From NCBI RefSeq assembly GCF_002737765.1, contig NZ_PEGG01000275.1, positions 1 to 6,134 of the forward strand: 6,134 bases of DNA. Direction: 5' to 3'. Below are positions 1-6,134 of the stretch, in pieces (the stretch's first letter is position 1; each line of letters starts with the position of its first letter). Origin of the DNA: Caulobacter sp. B11. Its GTDB lineage: Bacteria > Pseudomonadota > Alphaproteobacteria > Caulobacterales > Caulobacteraceae. The translations under genes were made by a program, and so were the position numbers. Under the pieces are notes generated by a model. It worked only from the letters and a program-made list of their open reading frames with translations, searched no databases and was not told the origin of the DNA.

Positions 1-741
1 TCAACGACGAACCCGCCCTGTTCGAATCAGCCCGACCACCTGCTGCAGGTCGGTGAACACCGCGGTGCGGCGCGATCGTGAGGCCTCATAGTGGGTGACG
101 ACGGCGTCGTAGTCGGCGCCTAGCAAGGCGCGCACGGCGGGCGCGGCGGCGAACTTGTCGCGCACCCAGTTCAAGCGTTCGGCGTTGTAGGCTTGGCGTT
201 CCTCGCCGGTTTTGGGCGGCACGATCGGCACGGTGATCAGCAGGCGGCCGCCGGGCGCCAGAGCGGCGGCGAAGCGCCGCAGCATCGTCACCCGATCGGG
301 CTCGGGCAGGAACGGCAGCATGGAGTGCGAGAGGATCAGGTCATAGGTCGGCGTCGGCGACAGCTGGGTCAGGTCGACGACCTGGGTTGTGACGCTCAGG
401 CCCGGCGGCGGCGTGATCAGGTCGATCACCGCCAGCGGCGCGGGGCAGCGATCCACAATGGTCAGGGACACGGGCCGGGCGGTCGTCAGTTCCGCGAAGC
501 TCTGCAACTGGCCCGGGTCGCCGGCGCCGGCGATCAGCACCCGGTGCCCAGGCCGCACGAGGTCGTTCAACAGCCCTCGCAGCGGAACCTCGTCGGTATC
601 GGGGCCGCGAATGACCTTCATGGCGCGCAGGGCGCCGCGGACCTGGTGATAGCCGCCGCAGTCGGTGCAGAGCGCCGCGCCCAGTCGCCAGCCTTCGCGC
701 GCCTGGCCCATCAGGTCGTCAATCGCCAGACGTTCGTTCAT
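1..741 (-). CDS. Class I SAM-dependent methyltransferase
   Basis: A complete 246-residue protein whose TGA stop is the first three bases of the window. It has the Rossmann methyltransferase layout: glycine-rich motif I VLIAGAGDPG (residues 68-77), an acidic end of strand 2 at IVD (D97) for the ribose of SAM, VVDL (D123) near the adenine site, YDLILSHSMLPFL (133-145) as strand 4, and APGGRLLITVP (162-172) as strand 5. Ahead of the fold is a short region with a Cys pair, CTDCGGYH (C25, C28, Y31, H32), which could bind a metal or shape the active site; its role is unknown to me. The ATG at 741 overlaps the permease stop as ATGA, with GAAAGG 8 nt upstream, so this start is well supported and translation is probably coupled to the transporter. 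The acceptor substrate cannot be predicted. A tailoring step on the imported compound is possible but is inference. Confidence 0.88.
   Translation of the reverse strand: MNERLAIDDLMGQAREGWRLGAALCTDCGGYHQVRGALRAMKVIRGPDTDEVPLRGLLNDLVRPGHRVLIAGAGDPGQLQSFAELTTARPVSLTIVDRCPAPLAVIDLITPPPGLSVTTQVVDLTQLSPTPTYDLILSHSMLPFLPEPDRVTMLRRFAAALAPGGRLLITVPIVPPKTGEERQAYNAERLNWVRDKFAAAPAVRALLGADYDAVVTHYEASRSRRTAVFTDLQQVVGLIRTGRVRR
738..741 (-). other. ATGA stop-start overlap between permease and methyltransferase
   Basis: The minus-strand bases 741-738 read ATGA. ATG starts the methyltransferase and TGA ends the TctA-TctB protein. Such four-base overlaps are usual for translationally coupled genes in one operon, and this ties the enzyme to the transporter genes. 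Confidence 0.9.
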
Positions 742-2111
742 TGTCCAAGCCTTTCAAGGCACCAGATCAGTCCACCGAGTCCGCAGGCCGCCGCCGCGGC
801 GACGCGATAGCTCAGCTTGGCCCGGCTCGCCAGTGTGGCGAAGGCGAACAGCGCCGCCGCGATCGCGATATCGATCAGGGCCGCCAGGAACAGCATCGCG
901 CCAAACAGGCCCAGAACCAGAAGGTCATAGCCTTCGAAGGCCTTGCGGGCCTGGCGACGGCCGCGCCAGAGGCGCCAGGCGCAGACGCCGGCCGCGCCCA
1001 GGCCGATGGCTGCGGCCAGGCTCGGCAGAGTCCGCGCGGTCAGCGGCGCCTTGGCCAGGTCCAGGATCGCCAGCAGCAGGAGGGTCGCCACCAGACCGAT
1101 CGCCGCCGGCAGCCAGCGGGTCGGGGCGTCGGGCGCCTTGGGCGGCGCGACCGCGCGGGGCCGCGACCGGGACCACAGGGCGTAGGCCGCCACGCCCACC
1201 GCGATCAGCAGGATGCTGACCACGCCGGGCCGGGTGAAGGCCGACCAGCCCTGGATCATCATCGACCGCACGACGCCCGATTCCAGGGCGGGGGCCAGGA
1301 TGAAGCCGAGCAGCAGCGGCGCGCGTGGCAGGTGGGCCGCCTTCAGGAGCAGGCCGATCACCGAGAACACCGCGATCATCGCCAGGGTCTCGGCCCCGGG
1401 GGCGGTCATCAAGGTGGCCGCCACCCCCGCCGCCAGGGCCATAGGCGCGACGGCCTCGCCCCGGATCGAGGCGAACCGGGCCATGGCCGGGGCCAGCAGG
1501 ATACAGATCGGCGCGGCCAGCAGGTTGGAGCCGATATTGGTCAGGCCCATCAGATAGACGAAGCCCGGATTGGTATCGAGCATGCGCGGGCCGACCTCGA
1601 CTCCGAGCACGCTGAAGGCCGCCAGCAGGATGCCCATGCCGGACGAGCTGGGCACGCCAAAGAACAGGGCGGGGGCCAGGGCTCCGCCCTCCTTGGCGTT
1701 GTTGGCCGCTTCCGGCGCGATGACCCCGGCGATCGCCCCCTCGCCATACGGCACGACCGAGGGCTCGGTCTGACGGGCGTGGCCATAGGCGATCCACACC
1801 GCGACGCTGGCGCCCAGGCCGGGCGCCATCCCGACCAGGGCGCCGAGCAGCGAGGTCCGCAGGAGTAGCCAGCGATGACTCAGGGTTTCAACAAACCCCG
1901 CCATCACCGCGCCCAGTCCGGCGCCGTCCTTGAGGCCGCGAGGCACGGAGGCGAAGCGCACCGCCAGCTCGGGAACCACGAAACAGGCCTTGACCACGGG
2001 GCGGGAATTGATCCCGTCCCACAGGGCCATCGTGCCGAAGGTGAAGCGGGGGTAGCCGCTGAAGGCGTCCAACCCGATGGCGGCGATGATCACCCCCAGA
2101 CTGGCGACCAT
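738..2111 (-). CDS. tctA: Tripartite tricarboxylate transporter permease: TctA C-terminal two-thirds fused to a TctB-like domain
   Basis: An uninterrupted 457-codon reading frame of a multi-span inner-membrane protein. TctA is the large permease of the tripartite tricarboxylate transporters, which use a cation gradient and a periplasmic binding protein to import carboxylates. The first residues, LGVIIAAIGLDAFSGYPRFTFG (5-26), match the middle of TctA rather than its start, so the ATG at 2111 is not the true start; the N-terminal third lies upstream in shifted frames. Family signatures seen are the second Pro-Gly loop, GMAPGLGAS (94-102), followed by YGEGAIAGVIAPEAANNA (122-139) and GGALAPALFFGVPSSS (142-157). 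The TctA part ends near residue 315. After a Pro-rich linker (318-331), residues 332-457 carry about four hydrophobic spans around a basic loop (RLWRGRRQARK), resembling the small TctB subunit. No separate tctB exists between tctC and tctA. The stop overlaps the methyltransferase start. Confidence 0.88.
   Translation of the reverse strand: MVASLGVIIAAIGLDAFSGYPRFTFGTMALWDGINSRPVVKACFVVPELAVRFASVPRGLKDGAGLGAVMAGFVETLSHRWLLLRTSLLGALVGMAPGLGASVAVWIAYGHARQTEPSVVPYGEGAIAGVIAPEAANNAKEGGALAPALFFGVPSSSGMGILLAAFSVLGVEVGPRMLDTNPGFVYLMGLTNIGSNLLAAPICILLAPAMARFASIRGEAVAPMALAAGVAATLMTAPGAETLAMIAVFSVIGLLLKAAHLPRAPLLLGFILAPALESGVVRSMMIQGWSAFTRPGVVSILLIAVGVAAYALWSRSRPRAVAPPKAPDAPTRWLPAAIGLVATLLLLAILDLAKAPLTARTLPSLAAAIGLGAAGVCAWRLWRGRRQARKAFEGYDLLVLGLFGAMLFLAALIDIAIAAALFAFATLASRAKLSYRVAAAAACGLGGLIWCLERLGQ
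750..755 (-). promoter_or_regulatory. Ribosome binding site of the methyltransferase, inside the permease gene
   Basis: GAAAGG on the minus strand lies 8 nt upstream of the methyltransferase ATG and within the last codons of the fused permease. It is a partial Shine-Dalgarno match. Together with the ATGA overlap it supports this start and coupled translation. Confidence 0.5.
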
Positions 2112-2600
2112 CAGCCGCGGCCATGCTGCCGCCCGACAGGGCCGAGATCGCCAGCAGGCCCATCAGCGACCATGGCGCCGTCTCGGGGGCCCCGAATGGC
2201 GCGCCGCGCCGAGGGCGACCGGCGCCAGGGTCAACACAGCAGGGCGCCGATGACCCCGCCGGACCGACGAGCCGAGGGTCGCCCCGATCGCCCGGGCGCT
2301 CTCGCCCTTCGGGTTGGCGTCGTCGATCACGTCGCGGCCTCGGTGGCCGAGGTGGGCACGCCGAGGAGGATGGCCGGCACAGAGCCGGAGGTGTGGACAA
2401 CGAATGGAAGGCCACCAGGAACACCGCCCGGCGACCGGCCCCATGGTCACCGCCAGCGGGGTGACCAGCAGCAGTCCGACCGTCCATTGACGCCCGGGTC
2501 AGGCCGGCGACCAGGCCGGCCAGGGTGCCGACTTTCAGGGCCAGCAGCACTTGCCCGGGCGAGGCGGAAGCCGCCAGAAACTGAAAAAAGGCGCGCTCAC
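2111..2600 (-). pseudogene. tctA: N-terminal third of tctA, broken by about ten small indels
   Basis: Translating by segments recovers the missing start of TctA. FLAASASPGQVLLALKVG is at about 2580-2527 and GLVAGLT at 2520-2500, followed by a first Pro-Gly loop (TPGVNGR after one added base, 2502-2480). TMGPVAG is near 2450-2428 and AVFLVAFHS near 2427-2401, then IDDANPKGESARAIGATLGS (2327-2268), LTLAPVALGAAR and SLMGLLAISALSGGSMAA (2170-2117). Frame changes fall at about 2584-2589 (T run), 2493-2499, 2475-2479, 2424-2432, 2396-2403, 2327-2332, 2260-2264, 2232-2237, 2197-2203 and 2111-2120. The likely start is GTG at 2600: adding one T to the six-T run gives MSAPFFQFLAAS and joins the correct frame. 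With the C-terminal part, TctA would be about 490 residues, close to the usual ~500, plus the TctB domain. Nearly all the events read as single-base losses, several in C or G runs, with protein similarity kept. I therefore think error patch rather than true decay, but the sequence as given cannot make full-length TctA. Confidence 0.75.
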
Positions 2601-2604
2601 GACG

Positions 2605-2760
2605 TCACGCGCAAGTCGCGCCGTCCTGGCAAGCCATGGCCCGGCCCATGCGGCCCCGACCCCGTTGGCGCCGGTCGACAGAAGCCGACTCAGGGTGGCG
2701 TTGACCGCGGGCCGGGGTCGGCTCCAGCAGAAATCCGGCCGCATTGGCTTCGGTGAAAGG
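2605..2760 (-). other. tctC: Displaced C-terminal coding segment of tctC, spread over two other frames
   Basis: After ADPAF the expected protein continues as TEANAAGFLLEPTP in the -1 shifted frame (about 2755-2714). It then becomes AVNATLSRLLSTGANGV in a second frame (about 2708-2658) and GRMGRAMACQDGATCA in the former frame, ending at TGA 2607-2605. Three one-base events explain this: an extra T in the TTT at 2756-2758, an extra C in the CCC near 2705-2713, and a missing base near 2654-2660. The reconstructed tail has the usual position and length for the last helix of TctC and stops five bases before the proposed tctA start, which supports the repair. The published-frame tail (residues 288-308, ending at 2690) does not look like family sequence. 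The repair is inference, since a single sequence cannot prove which bases are wrong. Confidence 0.6.
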
Positions 2761-3616
2761 CAGGATCCGCGATGACGGCCGCGAAGCGCTCTCGCCACTG
2801 GGCGACCAGGTCGGGCGGCGTGCCGGGCGGCAGGCCGACGATCCGACCTAACTGGGCGTGGGCGTTCATCAGGTCGATCAGGGGCTCGGCATCCGGGCCC
2901 TTGGCGAACCGATCGATCGTCGGGGCCTGGCTTCCCTTCTCGGCGCTCAGCCCAAGCACGGGCAGGCGGTTCATTCTCAGGATGATCTTCGAACCGGCCT
3001 GTTCCAGCGCAGGTTCCAGCCCGTCCAGCGTGCCGATCACGGCCTCGCCTTCGCCAGAAATAAGCGCCAGGTTTCGGGTTCCACCCCGGAAGCCCGGGAC
3101 GATCCGGACATTGGCGTCGGTCAGATAGTCCAGGATCCTGCACTCATAATAGGACGATTGGGAGGTCGCCCCGCAGATGAGAATCAAGGGCTTGCGGCGG
3201 CCAATCAGGTCTTCGAAACGCTCGACCCCGCTGGCCTTGGTCACGATCAGCACCCGGCGATCATAGTTCAGGCTGCCGAGCCACTGGATCTTGTCCAGGC
3301 TGTCGGCCCCGCCCGAGTCGTGCAGCAACGCCCCATAGAGCAGGCCCGTCGACAGGAAGCCGATGGTCAGGCCGTTCGGCTTGGCGGCGACGAGCCTTTG
3401 GGACGCCATCTTGCCGTTGGCGCGCCCTTCATTGCTGACTTCCACCGGCTGCCCGAACTTCCTGGTGATGTGGCGCGCCAGGATGCGGGCGATCCGATCC
3501 GAGGCTGCGCCGGGCGTGGAGCCGATCAGGATGTGCAGGGGCTGCGACCGCGCGGGCGCGCAGCTTGCCGCGCTGGCGGAAAGCGCGCCGGCGGCAAAGG
3601 CTCTTCTCGTCAGCAT
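2690..3616 (-). CDS. tctC: Tripartite tricarboxylate transporter substrate-binding protein (TctC/Bug family), C-terminus frameshifted
   Basis: A periplasmic binding protein that would capture the substrate and deliver it to the TctA-TctB permease. Residues 1-24 form a signal peptide with twin arginines (LTRRAFAAGALSA), similar to a Tat signal. The mature part starts LHILIGSTPGAASDRIARIL (27-46), the TctC fingerprint with the Pro-Gly loop and Asp40 that contact the ligand's carboxylate in characterised Bug proteins. It continues with FGQPVEVSNEGRANG (54-68), the PNGLTIGF stretch (80-87), VPGFRGGTRNLALISGEGEA (173-192) and GLPPGTPPDLVAQWRERF (261-278). The ATG at 3616 has GGAGA 6 nt upstream. 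It starts 24 bp after the receptor stop and ends just before tctA. From about residue 288 the frame is wrong: the true C-terminus continues in other frames down to about 2605, giving about 336 residues, near the family's usual 320-330. The substrate is unknown. Confidence 0.88.
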   Translation of the reverse strand: MLTRRAFAAGALSASAASCAPARSQPLHILIGSTPGAASDRIARILARHITRKFGQPVEVSNEGRANGKMASQRLVAAKPNGLTIGFLSTGLLYGALLHDSGGADSLDKIQWLGSLNYDRRVLIVTKASGVERFEDLIGRRKPLILICGATSQSSYYECRILDYLTDANVRIVPGFRGGTRNLALISGEGEAVIGTLDGLEPALEQAGSKIILRMNRLPVLGLSAEKGSQAPTIDRFAKGPDAEPLIDLMNAHAQLGRIVGLPPGTPPDLVAQWRERFAAVIADPAFHRSQCGRISAGADPGPRSTPP

Positions 3617-3622
3617 GGCCCG

Positions 3623-3627
3623 TCTCC
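3623..3627 (-). promoter_or_regulatory. Ribosome binding site of tctC
   Basis: GGAGA on the minus strand, 6 nt upstream of the ATG at 3616 and inside the 24-bp gap after the receptor stop. It supports the chosen tctC start. No terminator-like hairpin fits in this gap, so transcription probably continues from the receptor gene. Confidence 0.65.
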
Positions 3628-3640
3628 GGCGCGGTGGTCT

Positions 3641-6133
3641 TCAGAAGCGATAGCGAACCCCGAGGTAAAACTGGCGGCCGGTATGGGTGTATTCTTCCAT
3701 GCTCAGTCGCTCGCGGGAAATCCACCTTTCGTCGAACACGTCGGTGAGGTTCAAGGCTTCGAGCGTCAAGGTGGCGCGCCTTGAAAGCTTGAAGGTCGCG
3801 GCGGCGTCCACGGTCAGGCTTTCCGCCTTGCCCCGCGCGTCGTTGCCGTTGCCGCCCGGCACCGAGCCGATATAGCTGTCCCGATAGGCCGCCGACACGC
3901 GCCCGCTCAGGGCGTCGCCTTCGTAGTAGAGCGTGGCGTTCCAGGAATGCGGCGATAGGCCCACCAGGGGCATGACGGTGACGCGCTGGGGCGTCGAGGC
4001 GGCGTCAGTGATGTAGGTGATCTCGGACTGGGCGTGGGTGTAGTTGGCGATCACCCCGAGCCGGTCGAAGGGCGCCGGCAGGAAGCTGAACGGCTTTTGC
4101 AGGCTGACCTCGTAACCCTTCAGTTCGCCGCCGGCCGTGTTTTCCAGCGTCGCGATCTGGAAGAGGGTGGCGGGGGTGTTGTTGTTGGTCAGCAAGCCGT
4201 TCGGAAAGCCGGTGGCGCTGTAAGGCAGCGTGACCGAAGAGGACTGGATGTAGGACCTCAGGTCCTTGAGGAACAGGCCGACAGACAGGATCGTCTCGGC
4301 GCCCGGGTACCATTCGAGGTTCAAGTCGAAGGTCGTGGCGCGGATGGGGTCCAGGTCCGGATTGCCGATCGTGATGCTGCGCGCGGTGTTGCTGATCGTG
4401 CCGCCCGGCGTGAGGTACGGCAGCTGCGGCCGCGACATTACCTTGGCGACGCTGAACCGGACCAGCAGGTCATCCCGCGGCTCGAGCACCAGGTTGAGGG
4501 CGGGCAGGACATCCTCGTAGGTGTGCGACAGGGTCACGAAGCTGGACTGAACAAAGCCGCCGGCGGTCATGTCGGTGCGGGCATAGCGAACGCCGACATC
4601 GCCGCGCAGGCGCATGTCGAGCACCTTCGTGTCGAAATCCAGCTGCAAGTAGCCGCTGACGTCCCTTTCGGTCACGTCGCGATTGGCGGCGCGCTGGTTG
4701 TCGATACTGACCCGGAAGTCGCCGTAGGCATTGACGCAATTGCAGTTGAGATCGAGCAGGGCAATGATCTTTTCGACATCCGGGGCCAGCCAGGTGCGCG
4801 GCGTGCCGGCCGGCATACCCAGATTGCGACCGATCGGATCCACCAGGTGCGAGACGTCGGCCAGACTGATGCCGGCCGGCAGGGCGACAGCGAGATCGCT
4901 GGTCCCATTGGTGGTGAAGCGCCGGCGTTCGCTGGTGGCGAAATCGTATTGCTTACCCAGCACCCCGGCCTTGAGCGTCAGGGCGTCATTGAGGGTGAAG
5001 TCGCCGTCCAGTCGGCCGCTGCGAAGGCGATTGGTCGTCTTGTTGGGTCGCATGCGCAGCAAGGACGGTTCGCCCTTCGCCTTGCTGGAACTGAAGACCC
5101 AGGACGCCGGGCTGGTGACGTCGAAGCCATAGGTGATGGCCGGCAAATTCTGATCGTGTGAGAAATCATAGCCATAGTTCGGGGTGTCGTAGCTTTCGAA
5201 CGTCACCGTGGTCTGGACCGGATTGTCCTGGATCGACCGCGCGTCGCCATAGGCCGCCGTCAGCTTCAGCCGCTCGCCAAACCGGCGCTCGATCTCCAGC
5301 GACACCTGATTGAAGGTGCTGGAGAGCTCATCATACCGGCTCTCGGTGCGGACATCGACATTGTTGAAGGTGGCCGAGATCAGCTGGTTCTTGCCGTCGA
5401 TGACGGCGTTGCTGACGTCGATCTTGTCGACGCCCTGCAGCGGGCGGGTCAGATAGGTTTCGAGATAGTCCTCGTGCCGCTCGCCGCCGACCTTGGCATA
5501 GAGGCCGGTCAGGGTGATCAGGGTCTGGTCGTCGGGACGAAACTGCAGCGCGGCGGTGGCGCCCAGGCGCTCCCACTCATACTGAAGGCGGGCATAGCGG
5601 GGGGTGCGGGCGTGCCAGGCGGCATTGACCGCGCTGTAGGTCCCCGCCGGCGTGTTGCACGGGCCGGGGCTGCGGAAACAGCCGCCGGCATTGGTCGGCA
5701 CCGAGGGGTTTTCCCAGCGACCGGTGCCGGGGCCTTCTTCCAGGATCTCGCGGGCGCTGTAGGCCACCGAGACCAGGGCGCCGAGCCGGCCTTCGAACCA
5801 GGTGTCGCTGACCAGGGCGGTGGCGCGCGGGTCGAAGCTGCGCGACAGGTCATTGTAGCCGTACTGAACCCCGCCTGCCGCCGTCAGGCCGGGGTAGTCG
5901 AACGGCAGGGCACCGCGCAGGTCGACCGTGGCCCCCAGGGAGCCTTCCTCGGTCTCGGCCGCCTGGGACTTGCGCACGGTGACGCGATTGAACACAGTTT
6001 CGGAAGCGAACACCTGGAAGTCGAAAACCGCGTCCCCGATTGGCGCCGCACCGCCGCCGCCAAGGTCCTTGCCGCCTGTGGTGGCCAGGGCTTCAAGGCC
6101 ATTGATCCGTACGCGGGTGAAATCTGGCGACAG
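3641..6133 (-). CDS. TonB-dependent outer-membrane receptor, 5' end outside window
   Basis: A large outer-membrane beta-barrel that takes up a bound substrate using TonB-ExbB-ExbD energy. The frame is open from 6133 through 830 codons. The GTG at 6013 sits inside the plug domain and is not the start. Before it the frame reads FTRVRINGLEALATTGG, then DAVFDFQVFASETVFNRV and VRKSQAAETEEGSLGATVDL. This is the late plug, as in the Xanthomonas/Caulobacter-type receptors (V-x-V-NG, FDFxxxxSE, V-K-(S/T), EGxxGxxVDL). The TonB box, signal peptide and early plug lie beyond the edge. The rest is alternating beta-strand and loop sequence ending in FYLGVRYRF, the typical C-terminal barrel strand with terminal Phe. 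Two Cys lie in an early loop (C112 and C119, counting from 6013), and a CNC stands around 4734-4746. The stop is 24 bp before tctC, so the two are probably co-transcribed. The substrate cannot be named. Confidence 0.93.
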   Translation of the reverse strand: MSPDFTRVRINGLEALATTGGKDLGGGGAAPIGDAVFDFQVFASETVFNRVTVRKSQAAETEEGSLGATVDLRGALPFDYPGLTAAGGVQYGYNDLSRSFDPRATALVSDTWFEGRLGALVSVAYSAREILEEGPGTGRWENPSVPTNAGGCFRSPGPCNTPAGTYSAVNAAWHARTPRYARLQYEWERLGATAALQFRPDDQTLITLTGLYAKVGGERHEDYLETYLTRPLQGVDKIDVSNAVIDGKNQLISATFNNVDVRTESRYDELSSTFNQVSLEIERRFGERLKLTAAYGDARSIQDNPVQTTVTFESYDTPNYGYDFSHDQNLPAITYGFDVTSPASWVFSSSKAKGEPSLLRMRPNKTTNRLRSGRLDGDFTLNDALTLKAGVLGKQYDFATSERRRFTTNGTSDLAVALPAGISLADVSHLVDPIGRNLGMPAGTPRTWLAPDVEKIIALLDLNCNCVNAYGDFRVSIDNQRAANRDVTERDVSGYLQLDFDTKVLDMRLRGDVGVRYARTDMTAGGFVQSSFVTLSHTYEDVLPALNLVLEPRDDLLVRFSVAKVMSRPQLPYLTPGGTISNTARSITIGNPDLDPIRATTFDLNLEWYPGAETILSVGLFLKDLRSYIQSSSVTLPYSATGFPNGLLTNNNTPATLFQIATLENTAGGELKGYEVSLQKPFSFLPAPFDRLGVIANYTHAQSEITYITDAASTPQRVTVMPLVGLSPHSWNATLYYEGDALSGRVSAAYRDSYIGSVPGGNGNDARGKAESLTVDAAATFKLSRRATLTLEALNLTDVFDERWISRERLSMEEYTHTGRQFYLGVRYRF

Positions 6134-6134
6134 C

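Noticed and set aside
741..1868. Plus-strand open frame of 375 codons opposite tctA
   Set aside because: Its product is a low-complexity Arg/Gln/Gly-rich sequence antisense to a well-supported membrane protein, with no family features.
2163..2450. Small minus-strand frame of 95 codons taken as a small protein
   Set aside because: It contains TMGPVAG and ESARAIGATLGSS, which are pieces of TctA; it is part of the broken gene.
1888..2550. Minus-strand open frame of 220 codons taken as a separate gene
   Set aside because: Only its beginning and a middle piece are TctA-like. The rest is out-of-frame TctA, so it is a by-product of the frameshifts rather than a gene.
1875..2756. Long plus-strand open frame (293 codons) across the disrupted tctC-tctA region
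   Set aside because: It is antisense to recognisable TctC and TctA segments, is rich in Arg, Gly and Pro with no domain, and is long only because high-GC DNA has few stops.
2111..2758. Programmed ribosomal frameshifting as the reason for the many frame changes
   Set aside because: About thirteen changes in mixed directions without slippery-site plus hairpin or pseudoknot patterns are far beyond any known programmed case.
3545..3575. Lipobox for a lipoprotein at the Cys in the TctC leader
   Set aside because: The residues before Cys19 (SAAS) lack the usual Leu at -3, so lipid attachment is poorly supported.
4034..5161. Plus-strand open frame of 375 codons opposite the receptor
   Set aside because: It is antisense to clear beta-barrel coding sequence and shows no domain, so it is a high-GC shadow.
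6011..6013. GTG as start codon of the receptor
   Set aside because: The frame continues upstream with good plug-domain sequence to the window edge, so the real start is outside.

Overview
The window is high-GC DNA with four genes, all on the minus strand and packed end to end. From the right edge leftward (direction of transcription) they are: a TonB-dependent outer-membrane receptor whose 5' end lies outside the window; a TctC-type periplasmic solute-binding protein; a TctA-type membrane permease with a TctB-like domain fused to its C-terminus; and a class I SAM-dependent methyltransferase. The large receptor resembles the TonB-dependent receptors expanded in Caulobacter, sphingomonads and Xanthomonas. 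With the high GC and dense packing, this suggests a Proteobacterium, most likely an alphaproteobacterium of the Caulobacterales/Sphingomonadales type. That assignment is inference.

Layout: receptor 3641-6133 (open at the right edge); 24-bp gap with a ribosome binding site; tctC from 3616, with a repaired end near 2605; tctA-tctB from about 2600 to 738; methyltransferase 741-1, overlapping the permease stop by 4 bp (ATGA). No promoter, terminator, regulator, RNA gene, mobile element or CRISPR array was found. The only gene-free space is the 24-bp gap, so the four genes look like one operon whose promoter lies beyond the right edge.

Reading: the receptor would bring a substrate across the outer membrane using TonB energy, TctC would bind it in the periplasm, and TctA-TctB would carry it across the inner membrane. 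This is a complete two-membrane uptake route, probably for a carboxylate or other small organic acid. The substrate and the methyltransferase's role cannot be read from the sequence.

The most striking anomaly is the stretch 2111-2758. The last part of tctC and the first ~165 codons of tctA are recognisable there but scattered over three frames by about thirteen small indels, many in short homopolymers, while 1.4 kb of tctA-tctB and 2.5 kb of receptor on either side are uninterrupted. The protein-level signal is otherwise well kept, so I favour a local sequencing or assembly error patch over true gene decay. A recent pseudogene cannot be excluded from one sequence.
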